Shown here one piece after another: positions 19,768-31,789 of a stretch of DNA of 64,000 bases. The first letter of the stretch is position 1. Each line of letters opens with the position of its first letter. Source of the stretch: Phymatolithon calcareum (taxonomy: Eukaryota > Rhodophyta > Florideophyceae > Hapalidiales); the NCBI GenBank assembly GCA_977006965.1, contig OZ345354.1, positions 930,001-994,000 of the forward strand. Direction: 5' to 3'. Below the pieces are notes generated by a model. It did not search any database. It was not told the origin of the DNA and was given only the letters and a program-made list of their open reading frames with translations. A program made the position numbers and the translations under genes.

Positions 19768-20239
19768 GAATGTACTACCTGTCCCGCCGTGCTACAGGAA
19801 GAGGGGTTTATCTATTCGCGGCCCGATCTCTCGGGGATGACAATACTTTATAGCAAGTCCTTGTGGGGTAGGGCTGGACCAGTTCTTACGAATGGCTCAC
19901 GATTAAATTTTCCTTATTATTATTGGCATTAAAATGTATGCTCGAATCGCTGATCGTACAGCAGGTGGCTGTCATTTTCGAACAGGGGGTCAAATTCGAA
20001 CGAAACAGAATATCGTCAAAAAATTTATGCATTTCTCATGTTTCCATATGATATCTCACGAATGTCTGCTCTCCGAGGACGACAGCTACCGCGTAAAATA
20101 GGATGCGTCGCCCAGGTTTAACACACGATTTGCGAGTAAAGGGGGCTTTTTTTGGCCTTTTTTCAGACTGGGAAGGGCTCAGCTCACGGAACGCTTTTTC
20201 CAGTGTTTGAAAGTGCAGCTTTTGCAGTTGAACTTGCAT

Positions 20240-23200
20240 GGATGGCCACATCGAAGACGACGAACCATCAGAGCCTGCACGAAAAAAGGCAAGACTTCGT
20301 TAGAGGATTGGAACCGATTCTTGTCATGTTCGGTCCATTTTGTGTTCACTTGGCCTAGAATCTAAGCGTAAACATCAAATTCCGAACCTTTATGAACGGG
20401 GCCGACTTAAAGAAGATTTGGACTAGCATACTGTCCGCAAAGTTCAAAAGCTTGTTGATGTTGTTATTCAAGGACTATTATCCTCATTGTTTTCTAATGA
20501 AAGTACCGTTTCCGCCTTCCTTGAGCTGGCAACAGTCAATGCTCAAACAGCCTTCGCTCAAGAACTTTGTAAAGGGATCAAAACACTCAAAAAAGAAGTC
20601 CCGAAAGAGAAGCTTTGATGGGAGTACTTTGTACAGTGCTCAGCAGAAAAAAATCATGTATTGTCTCCGACAGCAATTATCTGCAGAGCAAATCGTTGAT
20701 GATGATAGCGATGACCAGGACGGCGAAAACTGTGATGGGGACACAGGCAGTACGGAAGTACAAAGCAGGGTAGGCATGCAACGTACAGGAGAAGAGGGCC
20801 ACTCAGGAGATGACAACTCTGAAATCGAGCCCAGGTCCGGCAGAACTAGTTCCCAAGAAGATACCGCTGTTACAATCCCATGTAATGATAATGGACACCA
20901 GTGCATCCATTGGGGTCCGAAGTCGCTCTCTGTGGCAGGTTTAGAGCTCGATACACTCGTGCACAACGTCACTGGAAGTTGCTAATTTCGAGTCAAATTC
21001 CACCGAAACAACTTATATGCAGGCACAGGACTGAAGAAAATACGCTCCGAGGCACCGTTATTTTCATATTGGAAGATGTACTGATAATGTAATGGGAAAC
21101 GAAAAGATTTGAAATAAGCATAGAGGAGGAAACAAAAGTCAAGGAGATTGATTTTCCCAGTTTGACGCGGAAGCGAAGCACAGAAGATATGTTCAAGGGC
21201 TATGGAGCGTGGCTTCGTAAGGCATTGGGGCCGTTCGATAACCCTGAAATAAGCGCGATACCCACGGAGAACGCTAAACCGCTTTCCCGCTAGTTCTTCC
21301 TGAAAGTTTCCGACCATCTAACCACAGCGCAGCAAAAGAGGAAGACAGTCGTCGATTACGTTCTAGGTACACTAGTGTACGATAACTTCGAACTATTGCG
21401 ACGCGTTGTGGATGAAAACATCCTAGACAGAGCGAAAAAAGCAACCCAGTTGGCTGGTTTAGACGCGTCCGAACAACACGTCAAATTTCCGTACATTACC
21501 GGGCACGTCGGCGAAGGAAGTGATGCATTGCACGACGGAAGATTTTCTATCGAGGCCACAGACTGCTCAGAAGCCCCAAGTGTTTCAACATGTAATACTT
21601 GTGTTACTCCATTTCAGGTTCTAGAAGAAATGAAAATCAACTGCCTTGAGGGGGACATGAGGCAGATATTCGGCGCGTCTTCTCTGAGGCTGAAAAAAGC
21701 TTTTATTATTCTACGTACACCAGCAGAAGGTGCGACACCAACAATGCCGTATTGAAACGATTATGAACGAAGTGAAACAAGGGAACGGAGAGGCTCCATT
21801 GGAGGTTGTGGTCTTGATCGACTACAAAATGAAATTCGAGTCAATAAGGTATCGTGAAAGTCCCTGGAATTTTTTGGGAAACGCGGCAGTAGCTGGCATG
21901 GTGCGGTTATCTTTCACCCTGATGGAGAAAGAGGACTTCGACAGCTATATTTAGATCACATATCCGGATCGGACACGAAGCAGGACATGTATGCAGTGGT
22001 CTCTATGTGCGATGCCATTTTCTGCCGTTTGAAATTGGAGCTTCCATCAGTACCAAGAGTTCACGTTCTAAATGACCTAGCACGTTCTCACATTCTCATC
22101 AATTGCGGCTTCGTTCTTTTCTGCGCAGCGAAACACAAGATGCAAAAAGTTTGGTTGACGCACGCTTCTTAATTGCGATGAAATACATCAACTATTTCAT
22201 TTCTAATTATGCAAAAAACGTGATCACACCGCATCAACTAGTGCGGGCGCTAAATAGCAATGGTGATCTCGCAAACTCCGTAGCAGAGATTGTGTTTATT
22301 CAGCGAGATAATGAGCACCTTAAAAATGGGTAAGAAATAAGGAAAATTTGAGATTGTTTATGGAGAAATCGAGAATGGTGTGGTGGACCACAGTATTTAT
22401 CCAATTTCTGATTTTTCGTTTCGGAAGTTTACGTTCTCTCGAGAAGGGTCTCGGGTTGCGTCGGGAGCAATCGAAACTGCGACGGACTGTGTGAGTGCGC
22501 CCAAAGATGCGGACGGCTAGGGTGGCGATGAATCAGAAGCTATGGGGGACGAGGAGGAAATTTTCAACGGAGTTAACGCCGCGAATAACAATGGTAGTAC
22601 CGGTACAATCGAAATATCGGATCATGCCAATGTATCGAAGCGGAAGATGAAACTATTGACTGGGATGGCATAATAGACCTAACATTAGCTTCCAGCAATG
22701 GCGTAGAGCAAAATGATTCTCTGTGCTCATATGAAGCTAGTCAAACGGGGGTATTGGTGAGGACTTCGGTATCTTTGCGTCGCGTTTTTTTCCGCCGAAA
22801 CACTGCGAGAAACAGAGGAGAAAGTCACGCCCATCTACCTGAGATCGCAGTGGCAGTGGAACAGCTGCAAGAAGACAAGTGTGGTGACAGAAGTGTTCCT
22901 GGAGCGCGCCCATGGAGAAAACCGCGATTCGTGTGCTTGGGTTGCAACGGATCTTTTCAGCGAGAGGATATATTTCTCGGTCACTCGGAATTATGCAGCA
23001 CACCAAAGACCTCTTTGGTGACTATTCGTTGGGCCACAATGGCACATGGTCCAATGAGCGAAGGGGCGACGAAAGTGCACTGGAATGCCGAGGATAGTCC
23101 TGCCTTGACACAATGTGCAGGATGTGTTAGTGAAGATGTTCGTGAAAGGTGCAGACTGAATCCAGGATGGGCGAAAAGGCCGGAACACGGTCAGGAATTT

Positions 23201-23479
23201 GGGGAGAACATGGTGCAACTTTATTTTCAGGACTTAATGGCATATTACAAGACGTGCGTCGGCAATAAGGGCAGGAGAATGAATGCTCCAGCAATGCTGG
23301 AAAAGCTGAAAGCGGGATATCCTCTTAGATACGACCTGCCATCTGAACAGTTTGTGATTCGGTTTATATCTTCGCAGAATTTGCAAGTGAAAGAAGTGAT
23401 GAATAGTGGAGGGACAATGGAAGTAATTCTGGAAGGGGGGCTCGAAGAGACAACGCGAACAAGAAACAGAATGGACTAA
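20240..23479 (+). pseudogene. DDE transposase pseudogene, unclassified superfamily, with zinc finger
   Basis: A long coding relic broken by few lesions. An acidic Ser/Asp-rich section lies at 20655-20985; a well preserved stretch at 21080-21755 has one in-frame TAG (21291-21293). After a frameshift comes VVVLIDYKMKFESIRYRES, with a candidate first catalytic Asp (21820-21822). After a second shift: YLDHISGSDTKQDMYAVVSM and VHVLNDLARSH, candidate second Asp (22074-22076). After a third: SETQDAKSLVDARFLIAMKY, candidate Glu (22130-22132). The D-D-E order and spacing suit a cut-and-paste transposase. Downstream (22754-23479) the frame is open again, with CLGCNGSFQREDIFLGHSELC (C2HC-type finger) and a conserved-looking LNPGWAKR and LKAGYPLRYDLPSEQFVIR. 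I cannot place it in a named superfamily. Terminal repeats were not found. Confidence 0.5.
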
Positions 23480-25519
23480 ATGTATGTTGAGGCTCTAATA
23501 TAGTTATTGCGCATAAGCGACCTAAAACTGAAGCCTCGTGAGACAAGAAAAAAATTAATTGACCACTTGAGGCTCACAGAAGAAACTCTCCCTGAATATT
23601 TTCCTGTGGAAAAATAATTGAAATCCAAAGTCTAGTGCTTGAAGGTCAAGCTAAAAAATGGAATTTAAGCATAAAAGTTAGGCTAAATTTGTAGTAAACC
23701 CAAAGGTAAAAATTCTCGGACTTTTTGTCTTGCGGGGTCATTGCACAAACCGACGAGCGCTAGATGAATCAAAAGAAAACAATAAGGGCATAAAAATTGG
23801 CATTCCGCGTGAACTAGATTCCCGCGAAGTAGCGGCACGCAAACAGGGAGCTGTTCAACCTTCACCGAAAATGACGGTACTTCTGTTAGAGTATAATTAC
23901 AACACAGAGTTCTAGAACAGGGGCTTTAGGTCCGCGGAGAAGTGAAATAGAGTGTCGACAACAGTGTGTAGTGCTACAGGAAACTGGAAAGAGAACGCAA
24001 AGTTGGATGTTCGATGCGAGACAACTGTATCCACAGACAAAGCATGCGACGGTCTGAAAAAACGTTGCACTGTGAGATGGTACTTTGAGCTTCGTCAGTT
24101 TGGGGGCATAAGATTCGGTGGTGACGGAATTCCCTGGAGTAGGTAAAGAAAATTTGTATGCAGGCGTTAAGCAGAGATGATTCAAAATGACGAGGGATGC
24201 GACCTTCATCGTGTCCCCTTGCTATCCGCGGAAGCAGTGACTCACCATTATGGAGACGCACTCTCGGTGGATATCAATACAAAAAGCGGGGAGTGCAGAT
24301 AGACGGACGCGCCAAAGGTGGCATAGTTTGAGCGGCAGAAGCAATGCGCACAAGGACGCCTACCGTGGAGGGCTTGTAGCGCACACACAGGCACTGAATA
24401 GTTTCGTAGTGTCAGGATTCAAATCATTGGCTTCTGATTGGTCTCTGTTGTGGTAATCCTGCATGAACGCGCCACACGAGCGCAGCTGGAAATACACTCT
24501 TGCCGTACAAACACGCGTTCTCCCGGAATATTTCCGTATGACCATTAGCAGGTGCGACGTACCGAAGCAATCCCCAAGCGCAAAATGATTCCGATTGATC
24601 CGTGTGGTGTATGTCGTAGGAGTCTTTGCGCCGGACGGAACGTCTGGAAGATGTTTCCGCAATTTCCACTCGCGCAAAAACGTCATCGCAAGGTGTCTGG
24701 TTTGCAATGTACGGCCAAGTATGACCGCAGGGACGATAGAAGCCAGACGAGGTGAATGCTATGGCTTCGATTGTACACAAAATGGATGCACTTTTCTTAT
24801 AAGGCAATGGATCAGTTTTGCACCACAATACCACCACAATTCTACGCGCAGCTTAAAATGGAGAATTGCAGTGCCCAAAGTTACTTGTGCACAGGAAAGC
24901 CAGAGGTTCAAGCACACTGCTTCCCGCCATTTTATTACACCATTCTAGGCCCTTTCCATTGCAGTCTCGACTCTAGTACTTGTTATGGCATACTCTTCGA
25001 CGATAAAAAAGTGCAGTTTTTGGGAAGGTTTCGGGGTCTGCAAGTTTATTGTTCTCGATTCTATTCAAGGAGTATTAGCTTTAGAAAATGTACTGCAGCA
25101 CGACCACAAAGTGATTCTTAAACTCACTGTCTCCACAGTTAGCTTAGGTGTGGTCCCAGTCATATGGAAATGTCTTCTTCCGAAAAGAAAATCGACCAGG
25201 AACACGCATTTCAACTAAAAGAGGACTCCTTTGCTCTCAAATTCTGTGTTAAGCACTAATCTGAAAAATCGATTTCTCGCCATCGATTTGTATACCGTCC
25301 AAAGGATCAGAGCGGACACTATAAGCCCTGCGCTGCTACGTCGTGATGGCGATACGTTCGGCGTGTTTCAGGTCTGACACGTCGGTAAACGGAGCCGAAA
25401 CTGCCACGACATTGCAATACGCCCGGTGCGCTACCGCACCGGCAAGGTCGCAACTCGGACCTGAACAGCGGATACATAGGGAATAGGGATATAGATACTT
25501 AACATGCAGTAGAATTGCA
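23480..25519. other. No recognisable gene
   Basis: Short open frames on both strands (largest about 137 codons near 24424-24837) without motifs. Probably old element remains. Confidence 0.4.
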
Positions 25520-25524
25520 CAAGT

Positions 25525-25655
25525 ACAGGCATTCTATTGGACAGGTTGGAGTTCCTATTTCCTCAATTTCTCATTTTCCCGGTTGGGAAACATTCGTTCA
25601 TCAGCGCCGATGGATGAGACCTATTAGGTCAGGGCGAACTGACCTAATAGGTCTT
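25525..25655. repeat. Dispersed repeat R with terminal hairpin (copy 1)
   Basis: About 90 bp beginning near GGCATTCTATTGGACAGG and containing CTCAATTTCTCATTTTCCC and GAAACATTCGTTCATC, shared with both arms at 27086-27296. It is followed by a hairpin with perfect 15-bp arms GACCTATTAGGTCAG (25618-25632 and 25639-25653, loop GGCGAA). Confidence 0.75.
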
Positions 25656-27085
25656 ATCTGCGGATGCCAATATTCCCCTAAACTTATTGGACGTTGTAGA
25701 TGTAAAACAGCCCTTAATTTGTCTGTGAAAACGAACGAAGTGAAATAATTGGCAAAGTTCGATGACAGCATGCTTTGATCAGAGTGTTCAATCTGAACCA
25801 GTCTCTACTGGATGCATAGGGGAGTATGAATCTACATAGCGCCTTTTATTGGTAACGGATATGATTCCGGATTCTATGAGACAAGCAATGCATATTACCG
25901 CACTTTGGGTATACATTCACATCTAATCGATTCGACTGAAGTAACTACATACCGACGGCATATTCGACATTGTCTAGAGTCCCGTCGTATTATCCACTTA
26001 AATTAATTTCTGCAAAAGCTTTCGTCTTGTTGTGATCACTAAAGCCAAAACAAAATGAGACATATTGCAACTATTTCGAAAAGTATCTGCTTTTATGCAA
26101 GTCGATGAAATCCGCGGGCAGAGACTACATTTAGACTGTACTGTTAGAATCACGAGCTGCACAGAGCTGGTTGTTCTGCAACTGATATGTGACAAGAACC
26201 AGGTGATTGGCTTTCACATTCTTCTCGGTATTGCGCCACGTTGTGCATCGGGCGCTACGCCCGCAGGAAAGCTCGCTGACAGAGAGCGTGGCGCGCTGAG
26301 CGGCGTTCCGTGTAACAATCAATAGCATCGTCCAATTCAGTATTGTGATTCCCCATGGGTGGGGGCCCAGCTTCCCAGCGCATGGGACAGCGCCTCGCGC
26401 GCTTTGTGTTTCGGTTACTAGAATATTTTGCCTCATTCACTCCCTGAGGCCCCTTTTTCGTTTCCCAGCTGAGAGAGCTCCAACGCAGGAGCGGTTCTTC
26501 AGCGCCGTGCAATGTTTCGTCGCTTTTCTATAATCGCAGCACCTCAGCAGATTTTCCTGATAAAAATGTACAGCGCGCGCTTCGACATTGTCTAACCGGT
26601 GTGCAACGCCATCGTTCAGGTGGCGCAAAGGCCTTCCCAACGAGGATGCTTTGCTAGAATCCGTTTTGGAGTACGAGTGCAGAGGTTTCGATCGTGGGCC
26701 CTTAACCTGTCAGTCTGACGACTCTGGCTAGCTAAGCGTACCAGTGGAGCATTCGACTGGCGACTGAAGAGTCGTCAGGTGAGCAAGTCTAAGTGAAAGA
26801 ATGAGTACATGTAAGGTCGCGAGTTAGCATGTACAAATAGTCACGTGTTGTTGGCATATCGCAAGTTAGATGCTGATAATGCAGCACAAGAGCTGAGGAA
26901 TTACATGCTAGCGCGATTCATTGTCTTTGCTACTCTACTTGGTAAAAGCATGCAGAAGGTGCGTGCGGTGCCCCACTTACGAACTTGAGCAGCACCTACA
27001 GCCGTTTTATAGTTTTTAAGAATTTTACAAAAAGAGGTAAGAAAAATAATAGTAGTTTAAGTAGCAATCACAGCATTATCCGAGA

Positions 27086-27334
27086 TAGACTCAATGCCGA
27101 TGAACGAATAGTTCCCAACCGGGAAAATAGAAAAAATGAGAAATTGGGAACGCAAGTACGTCCAATGGCATACCTGCATTTGTGAAATTTCACTTCTTCT
27201 GCTCCCTTCAGGTTCGAATTCCTCAAGTGCCCGTATTCTATTGGACATATTGGCGTACCCATTTTCTCAATTTCTCATTTTCTATTCGTTCATCGGCCAT
27301 CAAATCTTGAATATGTAAGCGCTTACATATTCAA
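27086..27334. repeat. Inverted pair of repeat R plus 28-bp palindrome
   Basis: Two copies of repeat R face each other (about 27086-27187 on the minus strand, 27205-27296 on the plus strand), separated by some 20 bp, forming a foldback structure. Directly after the plus arm lies a perfect 28-bp palindrome, arms TTGAATATGTAAGC (27307-27334). The relation to the copy at 25.5 kb, which also has a hairpin at this place, suggests a non-autonomous element family. Confidence 0.7.
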
Positions 27335-27654
27335 TTTTGCATCTTCACACTCTTTGGACAATCATAAGTTTCGTTAGTACACTTTCAGATGTCAGACATA
27401 CTAGGTTCTTCAAAATCCAGAACCCTATGAAAACTGTTTATAACTATGTCCAACGCGTACAATTGGCTGATCATTTTTACAAGCATCATAGAAAAGTGAG
27501 TAAAATCTACTTGTGAACAGCTGTTCTCTAGAATAGTTCATTCAGTTTGCACTACCCAGAAAAGAGCAAACAGCTCCATATTCAGCGAACCGCATCAATT
27601 CGTCGCTCCTTTCTTCATTCATTGATGGCAAAAATAGACTGCGCTGGTTTTATG

Positions 27655-27704
27655 CTTTTACGCAATTTGAGCTCATGAATTTATAAGCTCAAATTGCGTA
27701 AAAG
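27655..27704. repeat. Hairpin, 19-bp perfect arms
   Basis: CTTTTACGCAATTTGAGCT at 27655-27673 and its exact inverse at 27686-27704, with a 12-bp loop. There is no U-run typical of a terminator and no target duplication. Confidence 0.85.
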
Positions 27705-28254
27705 AAGCACAAGATAAATCTTTCAAAAGCGTAAATCCCCATCTTTGAAGCGCTCTTGCTGGCCGAAGCAATGCTCATAAACTGGATGAAAATTTTAATT
27801 ATGTCACTTGCACCGACGGGACTGCATCCAGTTTTCAAGAAAATGACTAAAAAGAAGAGAAACATTTTCAAGTATGAGGTCAGCTAAAGAAAACCGCAGA
27901 TTTCGGTGTAACTATCCCCAAAAACAGAAAAATGCTTATACCAGGGGAAGGTTAGAAGGGGAGTAACGCAGAATCTGGAAGTATCAAAATTTGTATTAAA
28001 ATGTACGCCTGCTTCGTGCTGGGTTATTTATGAGATTATGCTTGTTTCAAAAATATTATCGCCAGTTTGGAGAATTATTGGGCAATTGTGAGTCTGCCAA
28101 TAATGACAGCCAATCGGTAAATGCCAAGGCAGCACTTGCGCCTCACCAGATTTTTATAGAGTTCGACATGTGCATTAAATGCTGCTTGTCCTTGGAAATG
28201 GTTGCTGGCCTGTTTCTGCACATGTTTTAAAAAGCGGGGCGTGATTTTGCGAAT

Positions 28255-30340
28255 TTGGGTAGAACTTCGTGGGGTGTTCTCAGGTTCGAAGAAAGTGGGC
28301 CCCCACCCCGTCCCCTTGTTTATGAGACCACGGCGATGTTCGGTTGTCTCTTTCAAAGGAGACGGATTCCAGGCGGGTTGGGGACAACCGTCGTACTCCG
28401 CAGCGGGCGTTTCGAGCCTGAAAGGGCTCGTGAACAGACATTATACGGCACGAAACGATGTGCATCCAAACCTCTGCATGGTGCGTGCCGTAACGCAAAT
28501 GCGTATCCTCCCCTTCGATTGCATTGTGATCTGCACGCTTCTCTGCGCGCCGCATATCTTTCCCTTGATTATTTCTGTGTCTCGCCGATCTTAATTGCGG
28601 GGCGATCCGATGCGCATTGTCACTCCATATCATGGTACCAGGACTATGCGCCTTGTTTATGTGGTACGCGCTGGTGTGGCCCCTGGAAGGCCGATAAAGG
28701 CTCGGCGTTTCAATCGTACAACATTGCTATTGGGCGCCCGCCGATCATGGCACATATGCCTTCTGGATCGCATGTTGCTCTCAGATCCAAGACAGCCCCG
28801 CTCACGGACTGGCTGCACGTGTCGACGTCGATCGGGAACGCGGGTGCATTGAAATGGCACGCCTTTGACGATGAAGATCCGCGCCCCGCACTCGAGCCGG
28901 GTGAAGTGCGCGGTGGCCGTGTGCGTTGCTCGATATCAGGAGATGCCATGAGCTCTTGTTTGCGCCAATTTTCAGAGAAAAACAGCGGCGGTCGCACACG
29001 ACACTGGTTGCCGCCGAGCGACATTTTTCACAGTACTCGCTCGAACTGGCTCCTACTGTTCCTAGCCGATCCCGCTCAAATGACGCGTAAGCGCAAAGTA
29101 CAGCCTACAGCTCCGTTTTTCACGCAGAACGTCAACCGTGACGCACAACGCGCAGACGGCGCTCGTGCCCTACGCGTCAACGTTTTACGAAAACGTTTAG
29201 CTGCAGTGGACCGCGCGCTCGTCGACTCGCTGAATGAAGAGAAAAGACTACGGGCGGATAATAAGCGACTTCGTAAGGAGCACGATCGCCTCACAGCCAT
29301 TTTCGCCTCTGAGGGGGGGAGCGTGCTGCACACTTCGGGAATGTTCACGATGCAGATCAGGTGGATCCAGGAGCAGGGCGCTCGCTACTTGTCGCAGTAG
29401 CCACGACGGATTTGCAGTCTGAGTGCATTCAAAGGGCGGAGGCGTCTGGCTTCACACCTGCTGTAGGCTTGAACTTCGCGCGATCCATGTTGGCAAACAG
29501 CACTCGCCCGCGAAATCGTTGGCGATGGGGCAGCTCCGACCGCGCTTTTTTTCTAATATGCTAACGCGCGTCGGCCTCCATAGCTACTGCTTTATAACCT
29601 CTGAATTGGTATCACCGTCCGTCTCTACGATCCAGAGGATGACAGGAATCGACGCGCGGGAACTACACTCGTCGGCATCGTCTGGTGTGCGCGCCATGGC
29701 GGCGTATTTTGACAACCATCGCCGTGCGCCACGGCGTGTGATACTGCAACACGACAGGATCCATGTCCGACAGGGCGTTGTGTGGACAAAGTTCGAGTCG
29801 TTCGTTGGACTTGTACCGCAGTGACAGTCATTGGCGCATTTCGTAGTCGGCGAGGGTGACTTGAAACATCTCGAATTCGCGTGCACAGCCGAGGTCTTTC
29901 TTCTCACTGCTGTCCATTCTAGGGTGAACCACGTGGTTCGTGTGGCGCTGTGCACCTCCTCCATGACCTCTTTCGACTACTGCGCAATAATGGGCGACCT
30001 CTTGGAGGCTTTGGATTGTCATGCCATTTGTCCAACTGCGCTCTGTTTTGATGCCGCCACGCACGTTGTCAAGGAGCTTAGAGCATTGGAAGCACTCTCC
30101 AACGACCTTCTGGCTCCTGTTGCACTTCTAAGAATCAGCCCTGTCGGGCATGACGACGGAGAGGAAGCGCAAGACGATACGTCGGATGTTGTGACAATGT
30201 TCGGGACACACCAGCAAAGGCTTAACAGACTCGCCCTCGCTGTTTTCGGGACTACAGCTGTACCTGATGAGCTCTTGGGCAGCAGAGCCGCTGCACATGC
30301 AGTACGCACTCGTCATGTAAAACCTTGCAGAAGACATTAA
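28255..30340 (+). pseudogene. P-element/THAP9-like transposase relic
   Basis: A GC-rich stretch with long frames: 28255-29400, 29423-29824 and 29831-30340. The likely protein starts near ATG 29080 (MTRKRKVQPTAPFF). A leucine-rich coiled coil follows (RKRLAAVDRALVDSLNEEKR and on), then a frameshift, then LVSPSVSTIQRM and RRVILQHDRIHVRQGVVWTK with ESFVGLV. This resembles the P-element region with the first catalytic Asp (usually DEIH-like; here DRIH). After a TGA at about 29822 the same kind of protein continues, with a second candidate Asp in ALCFDAATHVVKELRAL. Coil followed by such a domain is the P-element order. The identification is by motif memory only. No terminal repeats or THAP finger were seen. 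Confidence 0.4.
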
Positions 30341-30722
30341 ACGCCCGATATGGTTCTCAAAGCTCCGCACCATCAGCGAAACAAGTGGATGCTGCAGTCG
30401 CCCTGCGCACCCGCCTCGCCGTCAAAAGCCGAAGTAGCACGTACCGGCCATTCCAAAATTAATGGACGCATCGAAGTCAGTTTCGCACGGGCAAACAGTT
30501 TAATGCCATCCTTGAGGGAAAATTAAAATTTTACCACATTATCGCCCCGTCTAATACAAATAATTAGCTCTTGCACGCTGCCCAGAGCAATTCCTTGACG
30601 ACAACTTTAGCCCGACAAGGTCTGCTTGTAATCAGATTCGAGAAGTGTACGAATAAACGTGCACGCAAAGAAAATATACCTCCTACCAGTTTCTGCAGTC
30701 AGTTTTTCCAGGGCAAACATGC

Positions 30723-31789
30723 TCACTGGCGAACTGAATTGCGGTCCCGACGTGCGCGGAAGAAAAGGCGCACTTGCGAATTCACCGCGGACATTTGCCG
30801 CCTTGCAAGGCCGACGGCAAGAGAATCCTGCGCACCTACGTCGCCTTGGCGACACGCCAGCTCTTCGCAGATTCTGCCGAAGGCAAATATTGCATGCGCA
30901 TCGGAAATCGTTAGGCGTACGCGAAACTCAATAGTTCCCGCATATTGATGCGCGGCTCCCGTGCTTAGCGATGAAAATCCCATCAGTTCGCTGCGCAGAG
31001 CTGTCCAATATGTACCCTGGTAGTTGCGTAAAAGCTCGAATCCGCGCTCGGATTGAAGTATGCCATGCAAGGCATAGCCGACATTATCGAGACCACCGAC
31101 GTTTTCTAATCGCAGCAGATGCTCCATTCCGCGCTGTATCGTAGGACCTGTAGCGTCGGGCACTAGTTGCGGGAACAGAAAACGTTCGAGTTCCTCCGGG
31201 CATCGTAAGTCTGGCGTGACTTGGTGTGCGCGTGCAGTACCCTGTGCTCCTTGCCGCCGACAAAGCCTTGCCTTGTCCGCAAAAAATTTACAGACACGCT
31301 GCATACTGCCCGAGCAGAACGTTCCCCCAACTGGAGGAATGCAGCATCGCCAGGCACCTCACCACCAGCCGCGTGCCAGGCGGCATTTAAGGTGTGGATA
31401 ACTTCTCCTGGGAGCCGTCCTCTTACAGTCAGAGCAGCATAAGCCATCACCCTCCGAGTCGCGCCAGTTGAGTCGTCGATTTGACAAGGCGGAACTTGTA
31501 CAGATGCACCACTTGAGACTCCGCGCTGAGTTTGTGCATTCTCAGCGCGGTCAATTCTTTCCGTTCTACTTGCTTCACTCGCCACGGCGGAAAGTTGAGT
31601 CGTGCGATGGTCAGCGAGTGGCAAAATCCCTCTCGAATGCGAATCTCGAAGATCCGTCCCCAAAATTTGCAACATTTGCCCCAAACGCAGTTTCTCGTCA
31701 CAGTCCGCGAGGTCACCATACAGGGCGGTGTGCAAGCCTTCTTCAACCGTGGAGTTGCTTGACTCCGATGCTGTGGCTTGCAAAGTCAT
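30723..31789 (-). pseudogene. Unknown GC-rich gene broken by one frameshift (or a small intron)
   Basis: Two overlapping frames: 31163-31789 (208 residues from MTLQATASES) and 30723-31304 (about 193 residues). They read as one protein if the frame changes once at roughly 31200-31270. The composition is coding-like (GC-rich, Ala/Arg-rich), unlike the AT-rich neighbours. I recognise no domain. It is convergent with the P-like relic, and both share the same GC-rich island (28.3-31.8 kb), so they may belong to one element or one captured segment. Confidence 0.35.

Larger units (their letters stand above)
17281..19828. repeat. Segmental duplication, copy 2
   Basis: Direct repeat of 9490-13940. 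It lacks the LINE and the 30-bp palindrome (both empty sites intact) and has gained a hAT-like MITE at 19354-19767. Similarity ends at CCCGATC (19828). Confidence 0.9.
25656..28254. other. No recognisable gene; repeats only
   Basis: AT-rich apart from a GC-richer patch at 26220-26520. Besides repeat R it contains a strong hairpin at 27655-27704. No coding pattern was recognised. Confidence 0.4.

Noticed and set aside
25525-27334. Helitron 3' ends (repeat R followed by hairpin)
   Set aside because: A hairpin follows the repeat, but there is no CTRR terminus about 10 bp after it, and the hairpin sequences differ between copies.
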